The notes below the pieces were generated by a model. It did not search any database. It had not been told where the DNA came from and saw nothing but the letters and a program-made list of their open reading frames with translations. Made by a program: the position numbers and the translations under genes. From Streptomyces sp. MNU76 (GTDB taxonomy: Bacteria; Actinomycetota; Actinomycetes; Streptomycetales; Streptomycetaceae), in the NCBI RefSeq assembly GCF_020982545.1, contig NZ_JAJKLK010000019.1, positions 62,001-126,000 of the forward strand: a stretch of DNA of 64,000 nucleotides, read 5' to 3'. Of the stretch, positions 35,326-45,065 are shown in pieces (the stretch's first letter is position 1; the number at the start of each line of letters is the position of its first letter).

Positions 35326-36531
35326 TTACGGGACGAGCTGCAGCAGACGGTTCGGGGAACCGGTGCCGGGGCTGGTGACCTTGCCGGTGACGGCACCGGC
35401 GGTCAGGGCCGAGGCGACCTGGGCCGGGGTGGCCGAGGTGTGGCCGGCCAGGTAGATCGCGGCCGCGCCCGCGACGTGCGGCGTGGCCATCGAGGTGCCC
35501 GAGATGGTGTTGGTCGCGGTGTCGCTGGTGTACCAGCCGGCCGTGATCGACGAACCCGGGGCGAAGATGTCCAGGACCGACCCGTAGTTGGAGTAGCTCG
35601 CCCGCGCGTCCGTGCTGGTGGTGGCGCCGACGGTGATCGCCTCGGTGACGCGGGCCGGGGAGTACGAGGAGGCGTTGGCACTGCTGTTGCCGGCCGCGAC
35701 GGCGTAGGTCACGCCGCTGGCTATGGAGTTGCGGACGGCCGTGTCGAGCGCGGTGGAGGCGCCGCCGCCGAGGGACATGTTGGCGACGGAGGGGCCGCTG
35801 TGGTTCGCGGTCACCCAGTCGATGCCCGCGACGACACCGGCCGTGGTGCCCGAGCCGGAGTTGTTGAGCACGCGCACGGCCACGATCTTCGCCGACTTGG
35901 CGATGCCGTAGGTCGAGCCCGCGATGGTGGAGGCGACGTGCGTGCCGTGGCCGTTGCCGTCCTGGGCCACGTTGTCGTTGGAGACGGCGTCGTAGCCGTT
36001 GACCGCGCGGCCGCCGAACTGCGCGTGCGAGATGCGTACGCCGGTGTCGATGACGTACGCGGTCACCCCGCTGCCCGCGCTGTCCGGGTAGGTGTAGGTG
36101 CCGGAGAGCGGCAGCGACGCCTGGTCGGAGCGGTCCAGGCCCCAGGGGGCGTTGGTCTGGGTGGCGTCGGCCGTGAAGATCTGGTTCTGCTCGACGGAGG
36201 CGACCGCCGGGTCGGCGGCCAGTCTCTTCGCCTCGGTCGCGGAGAGCTCGGCCGAGTAGCCGTTGAGCGCGGACTTGAAGGTCCGCTTCACCGTGCCGCC
36301 GTACTCCTCGACCAGGTCCTTGCCGGCGCTCGACGCGGCCTTGAGGCCCGCGCTCTTCTTGAGCGTGACGATGTAGCTGTCCTTGACGGCGGTGGGGGAG
36401 TCCGCCGCGAGCACCTTGCCCTCGGCCGGGGCGGCCTGGGCGGGGAGCGCGGTCAGACCGCCGAGCAGGGCGGTGGTCGCCAGGGTGGTGACGGCGGCGA
36501 CGCGGATGTTCTTGATACGCAGGTGTGCCAT
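35326..36531 (-). CDS. Secreted subtilisin-like serine protease (S8, proteinase K type)
   Basis: 401 residues: signal peptide ending LPAQAAP, an inhibitor_I9 propeptide (DSYIVTLKKSAG ... VASVEQNQIF, about 50-125), then the S8 catalytic domain with Asp162 (VIDTGV), His195 (GNGHGTHVA) and Ser347 (GTSMATPHVAG). Extracellular proteolysis during growth or development. The start is ATG at 36531 with GAGGAGG upstream. Monocistronic with its own terminator. Confidence 0.92.
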   Translation of the reverse strand: MAHLRIKNIRVAAVTTLATTALLGGLTALPAQAAPAEGKVLAADSPTAVKDSYIVTLKKSAGLKAASSAGKDLVEEYGGTVKRTFKSALNGYSAELSATEAKRLAADPAVASVEQNQIFTADATQTNAPWGLDRSDQASLPLSGTYTYPDSAGSGVTAYVIDTGVRISHAQFGGRAVNGYDAVSNDNVAQDGNGHGTHVASTIAGSTYGIAKSAKIVAVRVLNNSGSGTTAGVVAGIDWVTANHSGPSVANMSLGGGASTALDTAVRNSIASGVTYAVAAGNSSANASSYSPARVTEAITVGATTSTDARASYSNYGSVLDIFAPGSSITAGWYTSDTATNTISGTSMATPHVAGAAAIYLAGHTSATPAQVASALTAGAVTGKVTSPGTGSPNRLLQLVP

Positions 36532-36657
36532 TACGAGGGTTTCCTCCTCATAGGCGACGCGTGCCTGGGTGGAGCGCGCGTCCGTGGGGGGTGCGTGCGG
36601 GATCGCGCGCACGGCCGGGAACGTCGCGTTCCGTTCGCGGCTGTAAGCAGATTGAGT

Positions 36658-36687
36658 GATCTACGGGTGTAGCTCAAGAGAGTTGAA
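36658..36687 (-). promoter_or_regulatory. Candidate promoter of the subtilisin gene
   Basis: On the minus strand TTCAAC (36687-36682), 18-bp spacer, TAGATC (36663-36658), about 125 bp before the start codon. Confidence 0.4.
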
Positions 36688-36770
36688 GCGTTGTCATGTT
36701 TCTGTCACGCATTTGAAATCGAACGAGGGAGGGGGCGCGGTGGATACAGGTGCTTGCGGGCGGGAAAGTA

Positions 36771-36810
36771 TTGACATGAACACTTCCGATCAACACGCGT
36801 AGTTGCTACG
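36771..36810 (+). promoter_or_regulatory. TTGACA element and inverted repeat before the SGNH lipase gene
   Basis: A consensus -35 TTGACA (36771-36776) has no good -10 at 17-18 bp, but CGTAG-TTG-CTACG, a perfect inverted repeat, lies at 36798-36810 and includes TAGTTG. This could be an activator-dependent promoter or an operator over the start site. Confidence 0.4.
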
Positions 36811-36846
36811 ACGGTTGAGGCAGAGATCCTGCTAAAGGGAGGTTCC

Positions 36847-37653
36847 ATGAGACGTTCCCGACTTGCGGCATACATGACCTCACTCCTCCTCGCCGTCGGC
36901 GCGGGCCTGACCGGGGCCGCGACGGCGCAGGCGTCCCAACAGGCCGTCGCCACGGGCTATGTGGCGCTCGGAGACTCCTACTCCTCGGGTGTCGGCGCGG
37001 GGAGCTACCTCTCCTCCAGCGGCGACTGCAAGCGCAGCACGAAGGCCTACCCGTACCTCTGGGCGGCCGCCAACGCTCCCTCGTCCTTCGACTTCACGGC
37101 CTGCTCGGGCGCCCGAACGGGTGATGTTCTGGCGAGTCAACTGGGGCCGCTCGGCGCGGGCACGGGGCTGGTCTCCGTCTCCGTCGGCGGCAACGACGCC
37201 GGCTTCGCCGACGTCATGACCACCTGCGTCCTGCAGTCCGACAGCGCCTGCGTCTCCCGCATCAACACGGCGAAGGCGTACGTCGACTCGACGCTCCCCG
37301 GCCAACTCGACAAGGTCTACTCGGCGATCAGCGCGAAGGCACCGTCCGCTCATGTGGTGGTGCTCGGCTACCCCCGCTTCTACCAGCTGGGCGGCACCTG
37401 CCCCGGCCTGTCCCAGGTCAAGCGGACCGCCATCAACAACGCCTCCGACTATCTGAACACCGCGATCGCCAAACGCGCCGCCGACCACGGATTCACCTTC
37501 GGCGACGTCCGCTCCGCGTTCACCGGGCACGAACTGTGCTCGGGCAGCGCGTGGCTGCACAGCCTCAACCTGCTGAACATCGGCGAGTCGTACCACCCGA
37601 AGGCCGCGGGCCAGTCGGGCGGGTATCTGCCGGTGTTCAGGAACGCGGCCTGA
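36847..37653 (+). CDS. Secreted SGNH/GDSL lipase-esterase
   Basis: 268 residues, the same length as the S. rimosus GDSL lipase precursor as I remember it. After a signal peptide (ends AQAS) come block I YVALGDSYSSGVGAG (nucleophile Ser), Gly in block II, VSVGGNDAGF (block III Asn) and SYHPKAAGQSGGY (block V with catalytic His), plus six cysteines for disulfides. Broad-specificity extracellular lipase/esterase. AAAGGGAGG precedes the ATG. Confidence 0.9.
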   Translation: MRRSRLAAYMTSLLLAVGAGLTGAATAQASQQAVATGYVALGDSYSSGVGAGSYLSSSGDCKRSTKAYPYLWAAANAPSSFDFTACSGARTGDVLASQLGPLGAGTGLVSVSVGGNDAGFADVMTTCVLQSDSACVSRINTAKAYVDSTLPGQLDKVYSAISAKAPSAHVVVLGYPRFYQLGGTCPGLSQVKRTAINNASDYLNTAIAKRAADHGFTFGDVRSAFTGHELCSGSAWLHSLNLLNIGESYHPKAAGQSGGYLPVFRNAA

Positions 37654-37709
37654 GGCCAGGGACGGTCTGGGGCCGGCCAGGACGGCCTCAGGTCAGGAAC
37701 GCGGCCTGA
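37637..37709. repeat. 17-bp direct repeat spanning the ends of two convergent genes
   Basis: TCAGGAACGCGGCCTGA occurs at 37637-37653, where it encodes the last residues and stop of the SGNH lipase, and again at 37693-37709, where its complement encodes the last residues and stop of the kinase. The copies lie 39 bp apart. Confidence 0.8.
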
Positions 37710-39419
37710 CGGCCCCGTTCAGGGCTCCGGCCTCGGCGTCGTAGTCGGCGTCGGAGTCGCTGTAGCCGTCCGGGTTCTCCGAGTCGTCGGAGGAGGAGGT
37801 CCCGCCCGTGGTCGGGGCCTCCGACTCGCACGTCACCGAGAATGCGACCTTGTTCGACTCCGTCTTCACCGGACCGCGCACCTCGACGCCGATCACGTCC
37901 GAGTGGCTCGCGTTCGTCGAGACGACGACCCGGTCCTGCTTGGTCTTCCCGCCGCCGGACGCGAACGACAGGGTCTTCCAGCCCTCGTCCTCCACCTCGC
38001 CGCTCCTCGCCACCCACCGGTAGTCGACGTCCACGGGGACGCTGCCCACGGTGAACGTCGCCGTGAAGGTGGGCGCGTCGGCGTCCTGCGGCGGACAGGT
38101 GCCGGAGTAGTCGGTGTTCACGCCCTCGACGGTCACCTCGACCGACTGCGCGGGCGGCTTGGTGGTCGGCTTCTCCTCGGTGGGCGTGTCCGAGGGCGAT
38201 TCGTCGGCGCTCGTCTCGTCGCCCCCGCCGGGCTCCTCGCCCGTACCGTCGTCGCCGGTCTGGTCGTTGGTGCCGCCCACCGTGCCCGCCCCGTTGGTCG
38301 GGCTGCCGTCCTTGCCGTCGTCACCCTGGCTGACCAGGGCGTACGTCAGGCCGGCGATGGCGAAGGAGATCGCCGCGATACCCGCGACCAGGAAGACGAG
38401 GGCCCGGCGGTTGCGGTCCGGCTCGCGGGCGGGCACCGGGGAGGGTGGGTGGCGGCCGGGGTGGGGTGCGGCGGGGTCGGCGGCCCGTACCGGTTCGATT
38501 CCGGTTCCGTGTTCGTGCTCGCGCCCGCGACCGGGAAGGCGGCCACCGTAGGGCTGTACGGGGTCGTCGCGTCCGCGTGCGGGGTGCCCCCGGCGCCGAT
38601 GAACCGAAGGTCCCGCTCGGCCTGTTCGGCGGAGATCCGTTCGGCCGGATCCTTGCGCAGCAGCCCTTCGATCACCGGGGCCAGCGGACCGGCCCGGCGC
38701 GGCGGCGGAAGCTCCTCGTCGACGACCGCGCGCAGGGTGCTCAGCGGGGTGTTCTGCCGGAACGGCGAGTTGCCCTCGACCGCCGCGTACAGCAGCACCC
38801 CGAGCGACCACAGGTCCGACTCGGGGCCGAACGCCCGGCCGAGCGCCCGCTCGGGGGCGAGGAACTCCGGGGAGCCGATGACCTCACCGGTCATGGTCAG
38901 CGCGGAGCTGCCCTCGACCGTGGCGATGCCGAAGTCGGTGAGCACGACCCGGTTGTCGTTGGAGATGAGCACATTGGCCGGTTTCACGTCACGGTGCAGC
39001 ACCCCGGCCTCGTGCGCGGCACGCAGCGCGGACAGCACCTCGGCGCCGATGTGAGCGGCGCGCTGCGGGGACAGAGGCCCCTCGCCGTCCAGGAGATCGG
39101 CGAGCGACAGACCGCGCACCAGCTCCATCACGATCCACGGGCGGCCGTCCTCCATCGCCACGTCGTACACCGTGACGACATTGCGGTTGGCGACCCGGGC
39201 CGCCGCCCACGCCTCCCGCTCCAGACGGGCGTACATCCGCTCGACGTCGGAGACCGCGATACCGCCCGGCGCCCGCACCTCCTTGACGGCGACCTCACGG
39301 TGCAGCACCTCGTCGCGGGCCCGCCACACGGTTCCCATGCCGCCCTCGCCCAGCGGGGTCAGCAGCCGGTAGCGGCCCGCGATCACCCGTTCACCGCCCG
39401 GTTCTTCGGACACGGCCAT
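37693..39419 (-). CDS. Transmembrane Ser/Thr protein kinase, frame-broken before the membrane helix
   Basis: The N-terminal 265 residues are a Hanks-type kinase: GEGGMGTVW, Lys46 in VAVKEV, HRDVKPANVLI, DFGIATV and GSPEFLAPE. A Pro/Thr-rich juxtamembrane part follows. At about 38445 the frame fails: the kinase frame turns into Arg/Ser/Pro nonsense and stops at 38346, whereas the adjacent frame continues SPVPAREPDRNRR, a membrane helix (ALVFLVAGIAAISFAIAGL), a Thr/Glu/Asp-rich linker and an extracellular domain of about 130 residues to 37693. A one-base indel in ACCCACCCTCCCC explains it. Intact, it would sense outside signals. Confidence 0.8.
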
Positions 39420-39491
39420 CCCCCGTCACTCGCATCCGCACGCGCATCGGCCCGGAATCTCCACTCCGTGCTGTTTCTTCCCAAAAGTAGC

Positions 39492-41333
39492 TCAGCCGAG
39501 TGCGGATGTTGCCCCCCTGAACACCAGAACGGCCCCGAGCGCGACGACCAGCAGAGCCGACGCCAGCGGTACGGTCCTGCGCACCAGCGCGGCCGTCGGC
39601 CCGCCGAGCCGGCCCTCGCCCCGGTCCATCACCCGTGTCACCCAGCCGCCCGCCTTCACGACGGCGTAGCCGGCCGCGGTCAGCGTGAGCGCGAGGCCGA
39701 TGCCGTACGCCAGCACGAGCAGCAGTCCGAACCACGCCTTCCCCAGTGCCGCCGCGCCGACCAGGACGACCACGGCGGACGGGCTCGGCACCATGCCGCC
39801 CGCGAAGCCGAGCAGGATCGTGCCGCGCAGGGTGGGCGCGGTGGGGTGGGTGTGGGTGAAGCCGCCGTGGGTGTGCGTGATCCCGCCGCCGAAGAGGGAG
39901 CGCTTCTCTTGGGGCGCGTCGTCGTGGTTGTGCGGGTGGTCGTGGTGGTCATGGCCGTGGTCGTGCTTGTCGCCGTGTTGGTGGTCGTGGTCGTGGTCGT
40001 GGGTGTGGGGGGTGACCGGCGCGTGGGTGTGCGTGCGGGGCTCGCCGTGCGCGTGGGCGTGTGAAGGAGCGGCCTGGGCTAGTACGAGCTCCCGGCTGGG
40101 CTCCGGCTCGTGATCGTGCGCGTGGGTGTGGCCGTCTCCGTGGCTGTGGTCGTGCGCGTGGGTGTGCCCGTGCTCGTGGCTGTGGTCGTGGCCATGGTCG
40201 TGCTCGTGGCTGTGGTCATCGCCGTGGCCGTGGCCGTGATCGTGCCCATGGTCGTGTGAGTGCCCGTGGCCGTGCCCGTGTGCGCTCGCGTGGGTGAGGG
40301 CCAGTTTGCGGTTGAGCCATGCGCGGCGGGCGAGGGTGACGCCCGCGCCCATCACGAACAGGCCGCTGGCGATGCCCAGCCAGGTGATCACGGACGGGGC
40401 GGCGGCGGAACCGGCCAGGACGAGCAGGCCGAGGGCGACGACGCCCAGGGTGTGGGTGACCGTCACGGACGCGGCCATGGGCAGCACGTCCCGCATCCGG
40501 GCCCGGTCGCGCGCGGCGGCCGTCGCGGCCATCAGCGTCTTGCCGTGACCCGGGCCGAGCGCGTGCATGGCACCCAGGAACAGGGCGATGCCGAAGGCCA
40601 GGGCGCCGAACCCGAAGGTGAGGTCCTGGCTGGAGACCAGATCGTCGAGGGCCCTGGTCCAGCGGTCAGCGCCGCGCGGGAGGATCGAGGCGCCGGGCGC
40701 GGCGCTCTCCCGCTCGGCCAGCGCGGGACCGCCCGGCCGCACCTGGAGCGAGGCCGTGGCCGTGTCCTCCGGCGACTGCAACAACTCCGCGGGGTAGTCG
40801 GTGAGTCGCTTCGACACCGACTCCTCGGGCACATCCGACCCGGCCAGGGTCATCCGGTCGCCCTGGGCGGTGACCTCGCGCCAGCCGGGGCCGGAGTCCA
40901 CGGCGGCGTGGAAGCGTACGTCGGCGGCACGGTCCGGCAGCGCGGCCGTCAGCCGGCACTCCACCCGCAGCGTCTTCAGCCCCGCCTGGCCCGGCCGCTC
41001 CACGGCGCGGCTCGACTTCAGCGCCACCTCGGCGGCGCTCCCGTCGACGGTGACCTCACTGCCCTCGGCGGCCTTCTCGCACCGCTCCCGGGCCCAACTC
41101 TCCACGCCCTGCCGCTTGATGGCGGGCGCGGCCTGGGCCGCCGGGATCTCCGCCAGGTCCTCGACGTGGAGGATCCTCAACTGCCCGGGGGCGGCGACCA
41201 GGCCGTCGTACCGGTTGACGGTGAAGTTGCCGAGCGGGTGGGCGCTCGCGGCTTCGGCGGGGCCGAGGACGAGCGCGCAGGCGGCCGCCAGGACCGCCGT
41301 GCCGGAGGCGAACACGCGCCGGGGAGAGATCAC
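39492..41333 (-). CDS. Nickel/cobalt-type transporter (NicO/HoxN/RcnA-like) with His-rich loop
   Basis: 613 residues: signal peptide, an extracytoplasmic N-terminal domain of about 200 residues (HPLGNFTVNRYDG), then helices with LGAMHALGPGHGKTLMAA, the HX4DH-like metal motif region of NicO/UreH transporters. Between helices 3 and 4 lies a His/Asp-rich loop (about 344-496) with dozens of HxH repeats, surely metal binding. Direction of transport (uptake or efflux) and exact metal (Ni, Co, Zn, Cu) cannot be read. GTG start overlaps the TPR gene stop (GTGA); third gene of the DUF4331 operon. Confidence 0.8.
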   Translation of the reverse strand: MISPRRVFASGTAVLAAACALVLGPAEAASAHPLGNFTVNRYDGLVAAPGQLRILHVEDLAEIPAAQAAPAIKRQGVESWARERCEKAAEGSEVTVDGSAAEVALKSSRAVERPGQAGLKTLRVECRLTAALPDRAADVRFHAAVDSGPGWREVTAQGDRMTLAGSDVPEESVSKRLTDYPAELLQSPEDTATASLQVRPGGPALAERESAAPGASILPRGADRWTRALDDLVSSQDLTFGFGALAFGIALFLGAMHALGPGHGKTLMAATAAARDRARMRDVLPMAASVTVTHTLGVVALGLLVLAGSAAAPSVITWLGIASGLFVMGAGVTLARRAWLNRKLALTHASAHGHGHGHSHDHGHDHGHGHGDDHSHEHDHGHDHSHEHGHTHAHDHSHGDGHTHAHDHEPEPSRELVLAQAAPSHAHAHGEPRTHTHAPVTPHTHDHDHDHQHGDKHDHGHDHHDHPHNHDDAPQEKRSLFGGGITHTHGGFTHTHPTAPTLRGTILLGFAGGMVPSPSAVVVLVGAAALGKAWFGLLLVLAYGIGLALTLTAAGYAVVKAGGWVTRVMDRGEGRLGGPTAALVRRTVPLASALLVVALGAVLVFRGATSALG

Positions 41334-43366
41334 TTGGCGGTCTCCAGAGCCTGCAGTGCCTTCAGGGTCTCGCGGGCCCCGGCCGCGCCGAGCGGCGAGA
41401 AGCCGGCGTTGAGGTCGAGCGCCGCTTCGAGGGTCTTGCGGGCGTCCTTCTTGTCGCCGGCCGCGTACTCGACCATGCCGCGGTGGTACAGGAAGGTCGC
41501 GTCCTTGTAGCCGGTGGCGGTGGCCCGGCGCGCGTACGGCAGGGCCTCCTCGTCGCGGCCGTTGACGTGCAGCGCCCAGGCGAGGGCGTCCGCCGTGTGC
41601 ACCGTCTCGCGGCGCTTCCACTCGGCCTCCGCGGCCCGCAGCGCGGCCTTGGTGTCGCCGTGGTCGGCGGCGGCGAGCGCGGTGTCGAGGTCGGCGTTGA
41701 CGCCGTTGGCGCGAGCGATGGCGGTGTAGGCGTCCACCAGCGCGTACTGGTCGTTCGCCTTGGTCCTGTCGCCCTCGGCCTCGTACAGCTCGCCGAGTAC
41801 GACGAGCGGTCCCGGCAGCGGATAGGAGGAGACCACCTGCTCCAGGCCGCGGATCGCCTCCGCGCCGTCGCCGCTCGCGGCCTGGGCGCGGGCGCGGCCC
41901 TCAAGGGCGGGGAGGTAGGTGTCGTCGGCGCCGAGGGCGCGGGCGTAGTGGTCGAGCGCGGTCCGGTAATCGCCCTGCTTCCAGGCGAGTTGGCCGAGCT
42001 GGGTGGCCACGTAGGCGATGTCGCCGCGGGTGGCCGCCGAGTCCAGGGCCTGCTCCAGCACGCGTCGGGCGGTCTTCACGTCGCCGCGCAGCTCGTACAC
42101 GTAGGCGTAGCGGGTGAAGACGGGGATGCCGGGGCGGCGGGTGTCGGCGAGGCGGACCGCCGCCAACGCGTCGTCGTAGCGGCCGAGTTCGACGAGGGCG
42201 TCGACGCGGCTGCACAGCGCCCGCTCGCTGTACGGGTTCTCCTTCAACGCCCGGTCCGCCAACCGCAGGGCGTCCTCGAACTCGTGGCGGGCGGCGGCGA
42301 GGGCGGCGAGGCCCGCGAGCGCCGGGTCGTTGTCCGGGCGCAGCTCCAGCGAGCGCTCCAGGGCCTTCTCGGCCTGCGGATAGCGGGAGGGGTCGCCCTT
42401 GACCCGGGCCTGCTCGACATAGGCGAGGCCGAGTGTGGACCAGGAGCCGAAGTCCTTGGGCTGTTCCTTGAGATGGGCCTGGAGCCGTTCGACCGCTGTG
42501 TCGAGGTCACCGCCGGCGAGCTGGGCCGAGGACACACCCGGCGAGGAGGACATGGCCACCGTCCGGTCGTCGTCCCTGGCGCCGAGCGCCACCGCGAACC
42601 CGGTGAACGCGACGGCCAGCGCCACCGCACAAGCACCGACCCGCACCAGCCGCCGCCCGCCCGACTCGGCCACGGGCCTCCGGCCGGACCGGGACACCGA
42701 CCCGTGACCGGCCACCGGCGCGGCAGCCGGGGCCCCTTCGCCTGGTGACACGGCCCCGGACACGGGCACCGCGTCTGAGCCGGCGTCCAGGTCGACGCCG
42801 GGCGCGGAACCGGTCTCGGTGTCGGCCCCGGACCCAGCCTCGACGCCGGGCGTGGGTCCGCTGTCGGTGTCGGACGCGGAGCCGGCCTTGGCGTCGGGCC
42901 CGGCGTCGGACGCTGATCCGGACCCGGTGCCCGAGTCGGCGCCGGAGGCGGGGTCGGCCTCCGTGTCCGACACGAAGCGGGACGCGGGTTCGGCCTGGGC
43001 ATCGGGCGTGGACCCGGCCTCGGCCTCGGCGTCGGACGCCGGGCTCGGCTCCGCAGCGGAAGCCGAGTCGGAGGGAGCGCCAGCCCCGGACCCGGTCGCC
43101 GGGCCGGGCCGGGACCCGTCGTCCGATGCCGGACCGGGCGCCGGGGCGGACCCGGTGTCGGCCCCCCGCTCCGCCACCGTGCTGGACCCGGCGCTGGTCG
43201 GCCGAGCGGATGTGGTGGACCCGGTGTCCGTCGGGCGGGCGGATGCGGCGGACGTGTCCGTCGGCCCGGCGGTTGTGGTGAGTTGGGGCCGGTCCTGCTC
43301 AAGTGCCCCCTCGTCGGGACGCGGACGCCCGTTCTGCGGCGCGCTCTCGTTCGTACGCGGGGGCAT
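41330..43366 (-). CDS. TPR-repeat membrane protein with long low-complexity N-terminus
   Basis: 678 residues. Residues 1-225 are a low-complexity Ser/Asp/Pro/Ala/Gly tract (recurring SD.EAD, GSASD, PGPASD). One membrane helix (VGACAVALAVAFTGFAVALG) follows, then at least eight TPR-like units (FGSWSTLGLAYVEQARV, YPQAEKALERSLELRPDNDPALAGLAALA, YRTALDHYARALGADDTYLPALEGRA). It probably assembles protein partners outside or at the membrane. Middle gene of the DUF4331-TPR-transporter operon, overlapping the transporter start. Confidence 0.8.
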   Translation of the reverse strand: MPPRTNESAPQNGRPRPDEGALEQDRPQLTTTAGPTDTSAASARPTDTGSTTSARPTSAGSSTVAERGADTGSAPAPGPASDDGSRPGPATGSGAGAPSDSASAAEPSPASDAEAEAGSTPDAQAEPASRFVSDTEADPASGADSGTGSGSASDAGPDAKAGSASDTDSGPTPGVEAGSGADTETGSAPGVDLDAGSDAVPVSGAVSPGEGAPAAAPVAGHGSVSRSGRRPVAESGGRRLVRVGACAVALAVAFTGFAVALGARDDDRTVAMSSSPGVSSAQLAGGDLDTAVERLQAHLKEQPKDFGSWSTLGLAYVEQARVKGDPSRYPQAEKALERSLELRPDNDPALAGLAALAAARHEFEDALRLADRALKENPYSERALCSRVDALVELGRYDDALAAVRLADTRRPGIPVFTRYAYVYELRGDVKTARRVLEQALDSAATRGDIAYVATQLGQLAWKQGDYRTALDHYARALGADDTYLPALEGRARAQAASGDGAEAIRGLEQVVSSYPLPGPLVVLGELYEAEGDRTKANDQYALVDAYTAIARANGVNADLDTALAAADHGDTKAALRAAEAEWKRRETVHTADALAWALHVNGRDEEALPYARRATATGYKDATFLYHRGMVEYAAGDKKDARKTLEAALDLNAGFSPLGAAGARETLKALQALETAK

Positions 43367-43468
43367 GCCCTCTCCTCAACATCCTTGCCGAGTGCGGTGT
43401 TCGTGGTCGTGGGGCGCGGCCCGCGCCGTGGGGGATGGATACGAGCGGGCCGCGCCGGTCACGTCGGC

Positions 43469-43491
43469 CGGGCCCCATGGGGAAGGGCCCG
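43469..43491 (-). terminator. Hairpin between the DUF4331 and TPR genes
   Basis: CGGGCCC and GGGCCCG are perfect 7-bp arms around 9 bases, 14 bp after the DUF4331 stop. It may be a partial terminator that lowers expression of the downstream TPR and transporter genes. Confidence 0.5.
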
Positions 43492-43504
43492 GACGAGGGA
43501 TCGG

Positions 43505-45028
43505 CTAGTAGTACGCGCGGTCGTTGCGACGGCGCCACCACAGCAGACCCGAGCCGATCAGCAGGACACCGGCCGCGCCGGCGCCGGCCGAGGCGGCGAT
43601 CAGCGTGGTGTCGTCGGTGCCGCTCTCGACACTGCCGCCCAGCGCGCTGCGGACGTTGTTCGTGGTGTTGCCCTTGACCGTCTTGCCCCGCGAACCGGCC
43701 GTCGGCAGACCGACGTACGGGAAGGACTTGCCGAACTTCTTGTCGTTCTTGTCGACCGCGTCACCCAGGTCGTTCGGCGCGTCGACCAGTTCGCCCTCGA
43801 CGACCTGGAGCGCGATGTCGATCACGTCGTCGGTGAGCCGGCGCCCGTTCGGGAAGCCCTGGTTGTCACCGTCCAGCACACCCAGCCGCTTCGGCTTCTT
43901 GGTGGGCTCGATGGAGGTGTTGAGCCGCAGCTGCTCCGAAGGCGTCACGTGCGGGGGCTGGTTGAGCCCCTCGACGCCCTTGAGGAAGACGTCGACGAGG
44001 TCGTTGCGCGGCTCCTTGGGCGCCGGGATCTTGTAGATCGCCTCGATGAGCTTGGGCAGCTCGGGCTCGGTGACGTTCTTCAGGAACTGCCCGTCGTCCA
44101 CCGGCGAGGACGCGTTGAACTTGTCCTTGTCGCCGATGGGGTTGACGACCTCGTTCACCAGCGGCATCCCGAGGCGCGAGACCTGGCGGTACTGGCCGTC
44201 GGCGCCCTGGCGCTGCGTGGTGGACCAGATGCCGACGATCGGCTGGTCCTTGGACTGGACGAGCGCCTCGCTCGGCACCTGCAGGGCGATCGAGTTGACG
44301 TTGTAGCCCTTCAGCGTGTCCCGCCCGACCTCGGAGAGGTCACCGCCGTACAGCAGGTCGAAGACGCGCAGGTCCAGGAAGAACGGGTCGTCGGCCTGAC
44401 CGGCGTACGTCGTCACCCCGCTCGCCGTCTTGTAGACGGCCTCGTCGCGCAGCTTCTTGTAGTTCGGCATCGACGCCTTGCCGACGTTCGACGGCGCCAC
44501 CCACACGTCGTCCGCGAGCTTCGTCTTGGAGACCGCGCGACGGTTCTTCAGCTTGATGAGGTCGATGTCGTACGTCTGCGTGATGTTCAGGTCCGGGTCG
44601 TCGAGGCTCTCCACGACGCCCGTGTTGTACAGGAAGGTCCTGTCGTTCTTCGTCTTCGTCTTGAACGTGTACCGGAAGATCAGGTCTTCCTGGGCGTCGC
44701 CGTCCTGGTCGACGCGGATGTCGTACTCCGCGTCCTCGGAGAAGGTGAAGAAGTTCGGGCCGCCCGCGGGCTCCTCGAAGGGGATCCAGTTCGCGATCAC
44801 CGTCGTCGTGTCCGGCTTGTCAGGGCTGACGAACGCGTACACGTCGGTGTTGTCGAACTGGGGCTCGCCTGAGATCAGCGGAGCCTCTCGGTGGCTGGAG
44901 GCGGAAGCCGCCCCCGGCTCCAGCACGGTGACTCCGGCGGCCGCGAGTCCTCCGGCGGCCAGCGAAGCACAGATGAGGGACGCGATGCTCCGCCGTCCCG
45001 CGCCGCTCCTGGAAGTAGGTGTCGTCAT
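43505..45028 (-). CDS. DUF4331 secreted, membrane-anchored protein
   Basis: 507 residues: signal peptide, mature start SSHREAPLISGEPQFDNTDVYAFVSPD (the DUF4331 signature), a long beta-rich domain, and a C-terminal helix AAGVLLIGSGLLWW with an Arg-rich end. Function of DUF4331 is unknown; it recurs with TPR and nickel/cobalt-like transporter genes. GAGGACG precedes the ATG at 45028, and a promoter matching that of the divergent sigma factor gene lies 38 bp upstream. Confidence 0.85.
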   Translation of the reverse strand: MTTPTSRSGAGRRSIASLICASLAAGGLAAAGVTVLEPGAASASSHREAPLISGEPQFDNTDVYAFVSPDKPDTTTVIANWIPFEEPAGGPNFFTFSEDAEYDIRVDQDGDAQEDLIFRYTFKTKTKNDRTFLYNTGVVESLDDPDLNITQTYDIDLIKLKNRRAVSKTKLADDVWVAPSNVGKASMPNYKKLRDEAVYKTASGVTTYAGQADDPFFLDLRVFDLLYGGDLSEVGRDTLKGYNVNSIALQVPSEALVQSKDQPIVGIWSTTQRQGADGQYRQVSRLGMPLVNEVVNPIGDKDKFNASSPVDDGQFLKNVTEPELPKLIEAIYKIPAPKEPRNDLVDVFLKGVEGLNQPPHVTPSEQLRLNTSIEPTKKPKRLGVLDGDNQGFPNGRRLTDDVIDIALQVVEGELVDAPNDLGDAVDKNDKKFGKSFPYVGLPTAGSRGKTVKGNTTNNVRSALGGSVESGTDDTTLIAASAGAGAAGVLLIGSGLLWWRRRNDRAYY

Positions 45029-45065
45029 GCCGTCCGTCCTCTGTCCCAACTTGCCTGACGAACGC

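Larger units (their letters stand above)
36532..36846. other. Divergent promoter region, subtilisin and SGNH lipase
   Basis: 315 bp without a gene and A/T-richer than its surroundings. Contains a minus-strand promoter candidate (36658-36687), a TTGACA at 36771 and an inverted repeat at 36798. Confidence 0.5.
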
